Positions 1-5,181 of a stretch of DNA of 5,181 nt are shown one piece after another (position 1 is the stretch's first letter; each line of letters opens with the position of its first letter). The notes beneath the pieces were generated by a model. That model searched no databases and was not told the origin of the DNA. It was given only the letters and a program-made list of their open reading frames with translations. The DNA is from Candidatus Pacearchaeota archaeon. GTDB lineage: Archaea; Nanobdellota; Nanobdellia; Pacearchaeales; GW2011-AR1. A program made the translations under genes and the position numbers. The DNA lies in the NCBI GenBank assembly GCA_018303895.1, contig JAGVXJ010000036.1:1-5181 (forward strand), read 5' to 3'.

Positions 1-2
1 AT

Positions 3-68
3 TTGCCAGAACCATGCAACGGTGACTTTGATACTGGTCACATTTACTTCTGGGGGGAAGCAATTTAG
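3..68 (+). CDS. Possible C-terminal end of an upstream gene (partial)
   Basis: The third forward frame is open from the window edge to a TAG at 66-68 and would encode the last 21 residues of a protein. The tail includes PCNGDFDTGH and ends in YFWGEAI, which is a credible folded-protein end. The stop lies only ten bases before the TATA box of the next gene, which fits compact archaeal spacing. Against it, the piece is short, another forward frame (from base 1) is also open here, and I cannot assign a family. No function is proposed. Confidence 0.4.
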   Translation: MPEPCNGDFDTGHIYFWGEAI

Positions 69-78
69 CAACGATAAG

Positions 79-86
79 TTTAAATA
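79..86 (+). promoter_or_regulatory. Archaeal TATA box for the 961-residue surface protein gene
   Basis: TTTAAATA is centred about 25 bases before the ATG at 108, so transcription by the archaeal TBP/TFB/RNA polymerase system would begin at or within a base or two of the start codon. A purine-containing stretch (CGATAAG, 72-78) sits where the TFB-binding BRE is expected. There is no Shine-Dalgarno sequence between the box and the ATG, which agrees with a leaderless mRNA. The spacing matches that of the second promoter in the window. Confidence 0.7.
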
Positions 87-107
87 AAATGGGATACTCA
101 AATTAAA

Positions 108-2993
108 ATGATAAATAAGGGGCTGGTTTTGGTTTTTAGTATTTTGTTCTTATTGCCTTTTGTCCTCGGAGCGACGATAAATGTTCCCGGAGATCATGCA
201 ACAATTCAAGACGCAATTAATTCTGCCAGCGACGGAGATGTTATTGAAGTTTCAGCAGGATTTTATAACGAGGATTTGGTAATAACTGAAGGCACAGGAA
301 AAGAAAATATAGAACTTGTTGGTGCTGGTAGGGATGTTACCACAATAAAAGGTGTGGCGACAGGACCTGTATTAGGACCAGCAAATATAAATATCCATTT
401 AGTAGATGGAATAAAGATACATGGTTTTACAATTGAAAGCCCAGTTTTAGATGGTGTGGGGTCAGGTGGTTTAGTCTTAAGTGGTAAAAATATTGAAATT
501 TATGATAATAAATTTCTCACTGATTATGGAACAACTCCAAATAAGGTGGCAGCAATACAAACATATAGGAGCCAATTTGTAGGTTATCCTCATGATGGAT
601 GGAAAGAACATGATATCTCTGGATTAAAAATATACAACAATATATTTACAGATAATGGAGGAAGTAGTGATTATGGTTATTATGGAATTTACATGAATAG
701 AGACAGTGGTTCTGGAATTGTAAATATAAATGATAATCTCTTTTCAGGGAAGATAAGGATTGGAATTACAACAGAACGTTCAAATACATTAATTCAAGAT
801 AATGTTCTTGAAACTATAACTGGGGGTTTAATTGGGATTGCTGTTTCAGATAGTGGAGAAAGTTCTCCAATAGGCTGGGACCCCGAAGGATATGGAGGGG
901 CTCCAAGACCTCAGAATAATGTGCAAGTTTTAGGAAATATTATTAAGGGATTTGATAACCCCTCTTTCCCAACCCTATATATAGGGGAAGATACTGGTAG
1001 TGATGAACAAGAACTTAGTAATATTATTATAAATAATAATGTAATTAAAGAGAATAATGAGGGGATACTTATTCTTTCTTCTGCAGACGGAGTTGATATT
1101 CATTATAATACTATCTCTGAAAATAATTTTGGTCTGCAAAACGATGATGAAAATCTCTTAGATGCAACCTACAATTACTGGGGCGATTGCACAGGTCCAA
1201 CTCATTCAAGTAATCCTGCTGGTGAGGGAGATTCTGTAAGCGATAATGTAGACTTCACACCTTGGCTTGGAATTTGCATCCAAGATAAAATAAATCCAAC
1301 TTGTGTAATTGAAACAGAAAATATAACCCTAACTGCAAATGTTTCTGGGACTGATTTAGATTATGTTTGGTTTTCTTATACAATAAATGGAATAAATAAA
1401 AATCAAACAGCGACGCATTTATCAGATAATGAATATCAAATAATAATTCCCTCTTCTGAATTAATCGGAAGTCAAAATCTTTTTTGGAATGTTTATGCGA
1501 ATGATTCAACTGGAAAAATCTATAGCAATGGAGAAATGGATTTTTACATAAACCCCTCAACAACCTTAACAATAAATCCATCAACTCCCGACGGATTAAA
1601 TGGATGGTATGTTACAAGTCCAACTTTTACATTAGAAAATTCTGATGCAATAAAAATCTTTTATGAGTGGGATTCAACAGGTGAGATCTTAATTTATTCA
1701 GGTCCATTTGGATTTGAGGATGCTCCAAATAATCAGAATGTAACTGGAGGAATAGTTGATTTGAATTACTGGAGCGAATTCTTATGCGGAAAAAATGAAA
1801 CAAAAAATACTGAATTAATAAAAGCAGATTTTTCTAATCCTGAATTTAAAAATTTGGTTCCTGAAGAAGACAGCATAATCTATAATTCAAAACCAGAAAT
1901 AAGCGTTTATGTCGACGAGGTTTACCAGTCCAACTCTGGAATTGATTTATTAAGTATTATTATTGAAGTAAATGAAATTGATGTTACTTCAGAAGCAGAT
2001 ATTAGTCCTGCAGGTTCTCTTGATGCAACAGTTACTTATACCCCTTTAATTGATTTGCCATTAGGAAAAAACAATGTCACGATTTTTGCAAAAGATAATT
2101 CAGGAAGAGATGCAGAGTTAACATGGTCTTTTGTTATTTCAGAACAGCCAGAATTTAATTTATTGGTTTATTCTCCTGCTGAATCTTTATTCGATAGCAG
2201 AAGAATTCTTTTTGATTTGACAACAAACCAAGAAGCAGATGAATTAGAATATATTGATTATTCAGACAAAAATCCAAGATGGAAAAGATTATGCAGAAAT
2301 TGCGATTCTTACAGCAGAGAAAAATCTTTTTCAGACGGGGTTCATAATTTGACAATCAGGGCAACTGATGAATTTGGAAATGTCGCAGAAAAGAACGTGT
2401 CTTTTTTGATTGATTCAAAAGTCCCGAGAATTTCAAGAACAGAACCCAGAAATAGGGCAGTCAGCAACGGAGAGGATTTCTACATAAAATTCAATGAAGA
2501 CAATCCAAAGGAATTAAATTTAATCTTAAACTCAACCGACACACTTCCAATGAATTTATCAAACTGCGTCTTAAATAAAAATTATTATGAATGCTTTTTT
2601 GATATTGATTTAACTTCTTATGACGGAGAAGAAATTGAATACTATTTTGAATTAGAAGATATCGTCGGGAACAAAGGTGTTTCAAGGCCAACACAGATTA
2701 CCGCAGACACAACACCTCCTTCAATAAATAATCCTGAGGATTTTTATTCAAATGATTCAAGATATATTTACTTTAACATAAGCATAATCGAAGAAAATCT
2801 TGATGAAGTAACTTTAAGCTATGAATATGAAAGAAACGGAAAGCTTTATGAAAAAGAAAAAAGATTATGTTCAAGATTAAAAGACGGAATCTGTGAAAAA
2901 AAGTTTAGATATCAGAATTACTATGAAAGTTTCCAGTTGAATGTTTTTGATAAAGCAGATAATTTAATTGGTATTCCTGTTGTTCTTAACTAA
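108..2993 (+). CDS. Secreted surface protein: parallel beta-helix plus about six Ig-like domains
   Basis: This is a 961-residue exported protein, probably an adhesin or envelope component outside the cell. Residues 1-21 form a signal peptide (Lys4, hydrophobic core, likely cleavage after VLG). Residues 22 to about 388 form a right-handed parallel beta-helix (NosD/pectin-lyase-like fold). It opens with the typical NVPGDHATIQDAI cap and closes with the widespread NYWGDCTGP...NVDFTPWL end motif (356-387). In between are coils marked by x-x-Asn-x-hydrophobic turns at Asn134, 178, 210, 232, 277, 311, 334 and 356. From about 395 to the end I count six beta-sandwich Ig-like modules, roughly 395-481, 484-572, 575-678, 680-769, 770-866 and 867-961. 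The second has the familiar PSTPDGLNGWYVTSPTF surface-protein motif. There is no C-terminal hydrophobic anchor or sorting signal. The ATG at 108 is chosen because the frame is closed by TAA at 81-83 and the TATA box places the transcript start there. Substrate or partner is unknown, and no catalytic residues can be assigned. Confidence 0.9.
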   Translation: MINKGLVLVFSILFLLPFVLGATINVPGDHATIQDAINSASDGDVIEVSAGFYNEDLVITEGTGKENIELVGAGRDVTTIKGVATGPVLGPANINIHLVDGIKIHGFTIESPVLDGVGSGGLVLSGKNIEIYDNKFLTDYGTTPNKVAAIQTYRSQFVGYPHDGWKEHDISGLKIYNNIFTDNGGSSDYGYYGIYMNRDSGSGIVNINDNLFSGKIRIGITTERSNTLIQDNVLETITGGLIGIAVSDSGESSPIGWDPEGYGGAPRPQNNVQVLGNIIKGFDNPSFPTLYIGEDTGSDEQELSNIIINNNVIKENNEGILILSSADGVDIHYNTISENNFGLQNDDENLLDATYNYWGDCTGPTHSSNPAGEGDSVSDNVDFTPWLGICIQDKINPTCVIETENITLTANVSGTDLDYVWFSYTINGINKNQTATHLSDNEYQIIIPSSELIGSQNLFWNVYANDSTGKIYSNGEMDFYINPSTTLTINPSTPDGLNGWYVTSPTFTLENSDAIKIFYEWDSTGEILIYSGPFGFEDAPNNQNVTGGIVDLNYWSEFLCGKNETKNTELIKADFSNPEFKNLVPEEDSIIYNSKPEISVYVDEVYQSNSGIDLLSIIIEVNEIDVTSEADISPAGSLDATVTYTPLIDLPLGKNNVTIFAKDNSGRDAELTWSFVISEQPEFNLLVYSPAESLFDSRRILFDLTTNQEADELEYIDYSDKNPRWKRLCRNCDSYSREKSFSDGVHNLTIRATDEFGNVAEKNVSFLIDSKVPRISRTEPRNRAVSNGEDFYIKFNEDNPKELNLILNSTDTLPMNLSNCVLNKNYYECFFDIDLTSYDGEEIEYYFELEDIVGNKGVSRPTQITADTTPPSINNPEDFYSNDSRYIYFNISIIEENLDEVTLSYEYERNGKLYEKEKRLCSRLKDGICEKKFRYQNYYESFQLNVFDKADNLIGIPVVLN

Positions 2994-3046
2994 CTTTCAT
3001 CAAAATAAAGTAACTACAAAAACTATATCCTCCGAAGACAAAATCC

Positions 3047-3054
3047 TTATAAAT
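3047..3054 (+). promoter_or_regulatory. Archaeal TATA box for the membrane-protein operon
   Basis: TTATAAAT is centred about 24-25 bases before the ATG at 3075, again predicting a leaderless transcript. It lies in the 81-base gap (2994-3074) after the beta-helix gene, so the downstream genes form a separate transcription unit. I see no convincing T-rich terminator in this gap, so some read-through from the upstream gene is possible. Confidence 0.7.
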
Positions 3055-3074
3055 GGTGTCACTTCATAGTTTCT

Positions 3075-3731
3075 ATGAAAAATTTTCAAAAGAGTTCGTT
3101 TGTCTTTGTTGCATTTGCAATAATTATTTTATCACTTAATTCTGTTTCAGCAATAACAGGCTCAATCGGAAACGCAAGAATGGTTCTTTATCCTGAAGTG
3201 AATGGTTGGTTTTCAACAACAATTGAAAAATCAATCTTAGTAAAAAATGTAAATGATGAAGAAATCAAAATCACCCTTGAAGCAGATGAAGAAGGAAAAG
3301 AATTTTTAGAAGTTATTGATACTGAATTTATTTTGCAACCCGGAGATGAAAAAAAAGCCCAATTCATCGTCAAGGTAAAAAAAGAAGGAACTTATGAAGG
3401 AAGGATTAATGTGTTTTTCTCCCCAATTGATGGAAAAGGGGCAGGAGTGGCATTGTCTTCTACAATTACAGTTATCGCAAAAAAAGATCAGGGTTATGAA
3501 GAATCCGAAGAGGATGAGGAAAATTTAGAAGAAGAAGATGAAGAATTAATTGATTCAATAACTGGTGAAGTTATCGAAGATAATAAAAATTCCTTCTCAA
3601 AAGGACAATTATTTTTAGCGTTAAGCACAACTCTTTTGCTGATTATACTCATTGTCTTGATGGCTATAATGAAAAATAAAAAAAGAGATTCAAAAAAAGG
3701 TGGTAAGTTAAATGGAAAAAAGAAATCATGA
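3075..3731 (+). CDS. Type I membrane protein with extracytoplasmic beta-sandwich domain and acidic linker
   Basis: This is a 218-residue single-pass surface protein of unknown function. Residues 1-26 are a signal peptide ending SVSA. Residues 27 to about 136 form a beta-rich domain (GNARMVLYPEVNGW ... ILVKNVND ... LQPGDEKKAQFIVKV) with the alternating pattern of an Ig-like sandwich. It resembles, from memory, a small domain common in DPANN archaeal exported proteins. Residues 138-170 are a highly acidic linker (18 of 33 Asp/Glu), followed by a transmembrane helix at about 179-199. A basic tail (10 Lys/Arg in residues 200-218) fits a positive-inside cytoplasmic end. It has no cysteines and no N-X-S/T sequons. 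The ATG at 3075 is supported by TATA spacing. The stop overlaps the next start (ATGA), so the two are probably co-translated. It may anchor or organise other envelope proteins, but that is inference. Confidence 0.87.
   Translation: MKNFQKSSFVFVAFAIIILSLNSVSAITGSIGNARMVLYPEVNGWFSTTIEKSILVKNVNDEEIKITLEADEEGKEFLEVIDTEFILQPGDEKKAQFIVKVKKEGTYEGRINVFFSPIDGKGAGVALSSTITVIAKKDQGYEESEEDEENLEEEDEELIDSITGEVIEDNKNSFSKGQLFLALSTTLLLIILIVLMAIMKNKKRDSKKGGKLNGKKKS
3728..3731 (+). promoter_or_regulatory. ATGA stop/start overlap (translational coupling)
   Basis: The start codon of the calcium-binding surface protein (3728-3730) overlaps the TGA of the membrane-protein gene (3729-3731). An in-frame TAA at 3704-3706 and the lack of other start codons after it make 3728 the only reasonable start. 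The nearest Shine-Dalgarno-like sequence, AGGTGG at 3698-3703, is 24 bases away, too far for ordinary use. Translation therefore probably depends on ribosomes terminating on the upstream gene. Confidence 0.7.
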
Positions 3732-4999
3732 ACAAATCAATTTCATTAAGTGTAATAAGCATAATAGTTTTGATACTTGCAAGTTTCAGTGTGCTTGCGC
3801 TTGAAGGTTCAGATGTTACGAGAACTCTATCTGCTGACATTGTTCTCAACGGGGAATTTGTCGACGTGACTTTGGAGGTTTCTATTCTGAACGGAGAAAA
3901 TTCTTATACAATTGATGAATACATTCCTTTTGGATGGACATTAATGGATTCAGGAGGCGCTACAATCGTTGCTTCAAATGTTTTAAGATGGACTGTTTCT
4001 GAAAATGCATCAGATCCAACTTACACATACATAATAAAAGCGCCTGGAACAGAAAAGACCTACACTTTTTCAGGTTTGTACAAATTCGGAAATGAAACAA
4101 CACCTTCAGTTACAAAAGGAGACACATCAGTTTATGTTAATGTTTTGGAAACCGCCCCTGTTGATTTTGATGTTGCTTACTTAATCAAAGACCAGAATTC
4201 AAAAGACCCTGCAATTATAAATGCAATAGGGGATATGGGTCTTACAATTGGCTATGTTGATGATTCAGAAATTCCAACAACAGACTTTTCAAAATACAGA
4301 TTGGTCTTTGTGCCTGATGAAAGATTTGATTCCTATATTGACAACATTCCTGTCAATCACGTTAAGACATTAATTATGAACACTTATTATCTTGATGAAT
4401 GGAATTGGGTCAGCGACGGAGGATTATCCAAACTTGGAAGCACAAATATTCTGAGGGCAGGTGTTGTCGATTCTTCAATAAAAATTACAGAAGATATTCC
4501 TTTAACTTTTGATGTTTATACTACAGCGAATGATGGAGGGTTAACATTACAGCTGGCTTACCTGTCAAAATCCAAGAAAGCAACAGGAGTTAATATTGTT
4601 GTATCAACAGAATATTCTTCTTATGAAGCTGTTGTTGCGAAAACAGAAGTTGGCGCGCTTTTGAAAAATGGTGAAGTAGCAAACTCAAGGCAGGTTTTTT
4701 TCGGCGCGATCTATCCTGAATTCTGGACTGCTGACTCTGAAAAATTATTTCAGAATTCTATTTTTTGGCTTATCTCAGGAGAGGACCGTGACGCAGACGG
4801 ATTTTTTACAGACGAGGATTGCAATGATAACAATGCAGAGATAAATCCTGATGCGCATGAAATCCCTTATGATGGAGTAGACAATAGCTGCAGTGGTTTT
4901 GATTTAGCTGATGTTGACGGAGATGGTTATTGCAAGGCAGGTTACCTTATTCAAAATAAAGGATTGCAATGCGCTTTGGAAGCGATCATTTCTCACTAG
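3728..4999 (+). CDS. Secreted protein: Ig-like domain, amidotransferase-like domain, MopE-type calcium-binding repeats; C-terminus possibly broken
   Basis: This is a 423-residue exported protein. Residues 1-24 are a signal peptide (SVLA cleavage). Residues 26 to about 140 form an archaeal surface Ig-like domain (VTRTLSADIVLNGEFVDVTL, YTIDEYIPFGW, TYTYIIKAPG, TYTFSGLYKFGNE). Residues 145-350 alternate strands and helices (FDVAYLIKD, KYRLVFVPDE, RQVFFGAIYPEFW, LFQNSIFWLI), resembling the class I glutamine amidotransferase/ThuA-like fold. No GxCxG nucleophile is visible, so a non-enzymatic role is likely. From 353 there are Asp-rich calcium-binding motifs of the MopE 'putative metal-binding' type: DRDADG, DEDCNDNN, EIPYDGVDNSC, then DVDGDGYC. 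Cysteines 365/388 and 402/415 could pair. The frame stops at 4997-4999 in the middle of what should be a further repeat. The normal end may be at 5113 (separate entry). Two sequons (Asn93, Asn122) lie in the Ig-like part. It is coupled to the upstream gene by overlap. Confidence 0.85.
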   Translation: MNKSISLSVISIIVLILASFSVLALEGSDVTRTLSADIVLNGEFVDVTLEVSILNGENSYTIDEYIPFGWTLMDSGGATIVASNVLRWTVSENASDPTYTYIIKAPGTEKTYTFSGLYKFGNETTPSVTKGDTSVYVNVLETAPVDFDVAYLIKDQNSKDPAIINAIGDMGLTIGYVDDSEIPTTDFSKYRLVFVPDERFDSYIDNIPVNHVKTLIMNTYYLDEWNWVSDGGLSKLGSTNILRAGVVDSSIKITEDIPLTFDVYTTANDGGLTLQLAYLSKSKKATGVNIVVSTEYSSYEAVVAKTEVGALLKNGEVANSRQVFFGAIYPEFWTADSEKLFQNSIFWLISGEDRDADGFFTDEDCNDNNAEINPDAHEIPYDGVDNSCSGFDLADVDGDGYCKAGYLIQNKGLQCALEAIISH

Positions 5000-5113
5000 A
5001 AGAGAGTGCATATCGCTTATGCCTGGAAAAAAAGAAGAGATCCTTTTTTAACAGGAATCCTATCCGGGAGCAGAATAATGATAATCGGAGATGAGGAAGA
5101 ACTGGTGGCCTAA
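5000..5113 (+). other. Likely frame-disrupted 3' end of the calcium-binding surface protein gene
   Basis: This 114-base stretch lies between the TAG at 4997-4999 and the next gene. It seems to carry the rest of a MopE-type repeat in shifting frames: GSDHFSLEESAYR (4978-5016, frame 1), then PGKKEEI (5022-5042, frame 3), then GDEEELVA with TAA at 5111-5113 in the original frame 2. Each step is a shift of one base in the same direction, as three single-base losses would produce. A run of seven A (5027-5033) and one of six T (5044-5049) lie in this stretch. The final stop directly abuts the next ATG, as expected for the true gene end. The alternative is that the protein really ends at 423 residues and this is a short spacer. 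Confidence 0.45.
5104..5108 (+). promoter_or_regulatory. Possible ribosome binding site for the 3' partial gene
   Basis: GGTGG ends five bases before the ATG at 5114 and partly matches the archaeal Shine-Dalgarno consensus (core GGTG). Unlike the first two genes, which look leaderless, this gene sits inside an operon and would need such a site or coupling to the adjacent TAA stop. The match is imperfect. Confidence 0.4.
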
Positions 5114-5181
5114 ATGCGCGGAAACTTCTTAAAACTTTCATTAATCTTTCTTTTGACTTTTGTTGCGGCTTATATCAGTTT
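5114..5181 (+). CDS. N-terminal signal peptide of a further exported protein (partial)
   Basis: The reading frame opens with ATG at 5114 immediately after TAA 5111-5113 and runs off the window after 22 codons. The peptide begins MRGNFLKL and continues into a hydrophobic core (SLIFLLTFVAAY). The basic start and long apolar stretch are those of a secretion signal or N-terminal membrane anchor, like the three genes before it. It is probably the next member of the same operon. The mature protein is outside the window, so no function can be given. Confidence 0.75.
   Translation, partial: MRGNFLKLSLIFLLTFVAAYIS

Noticed and set aside
22..41. Inverted repeat GTGAC...GTCAC with a ten-base loop, possible hairpin or operator.
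   Set aside because: The stem is only five pairs, and the sequence is equally explained as the coding end of the upstream gene; no T-run follows to make it a terminator.
1255..1584. Minus-strand open frame of 109 codons opposite the surface protein gene.
   Set aside because: It is a shadow of the coding strand: rich in Leu, His and Phe, no promoter or binding site, and entirely inside a well-supported domain on the plus strand.
2994..3074. Transcription terminator after the beta-helix gene.
   Set aside because: The gap has no run of T on the plus strand longer than three and no stable hairpin, so a terminator cannot be supported.
3712..3804. A 30-codon open frame starting at ATG 3712, eight bases after a good AGGTGG sequence.
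   Set aside because: It is out of frame with both real genes, lies across their junction, and its peptide is low in plausible structure (His/Asn/Cys-rich shadow of the signal peptide). The SD match is probably a chance outcome of the Lys/Gly-rich tail coding sequence.
3664..3849. Minus-strand open frame of 61 codons across the junction of the second and third genes.
   Set aside because: It is antisense to two signal- and membrane-coding segments, with no start signals. Its apparent hydrophobic end reflects the complement of A-rich Lys codons.
5006..5113. Small separate gene starting at GTG 5006 and ending at TAA 5113 (36 codons).
   Set aside because: There is no ribosome binding site and no recognisable protein character. 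The frame and the adjoining next start are better explained as the displaced end of the preceding gene.

Overview
The window looks like part of the genome of an archaeon, most likely a DPANN lineage of the Woesearchaeota/Pacearchaeota type. The grounds are: AT-rich DNA; archaeal TATA boxes centred about 25 bases before start codons with no room for a leader (leaderless mRNAs); and a set of secreted proteins made of beta-helix, Ig-like and calcium-binding surface modules that I associate from memory with these genomes. The lineage is an inference, as there is no marker gene in the window.

Layout, all on the plus strand. Positions 3-68 may hold the last 21 codons of an upstream gene. A promoter (TATA 79-86) drives a 961-residue secreted protein (108-2993): signal peptide, a right-handed parallel beta-helix, then about six Ig-like domains, with no visible membrane anchor. 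After an 81-base gap carrying its own TATA box (3047-3054) comes a second transcription unit. It starts with a 218-residue type I membrane protein (3075-3731): signal peptide, beta-sandwich domain, very acidic linker, one transmembrane helix, basic tail. That gene overlaps by four bases (ATGA) a gene for a 423-residue secreted protein (3728-4999): Ig-like domain, probable glutamine-amidotransferase-like alpha/beta domain, MopE-type calcium-binding repeats. The window ends in the signal peptide of a fourth gene (5114-5181).

All three complete genes and the partial 3' gene encode exported proteins, so this is a cell-surface locus, plausibly adhesin or envelope proteins. There are no replication, metabolic, RNA, CRISPR or transposon features. 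No stretch longer than 300 bases lacks a gene.

The points most worth a second look are: (a) the end of the third gene, where the calcium-binding repeat seems to break off and its continuation appears piecewise in other frames up to a stop that directly abuts the next ATG; (b) a sharp split in the 961-residue protein between a beta-helix with no N-glycosylation sequons and no cysteines before residue 361, and an Ig-like part with 13 sequons and paired cysteines; (c) a codon-use shift at the same boundary, hinting at a fused origin. I do not see evidence for a wholly new defence or mobile system here.
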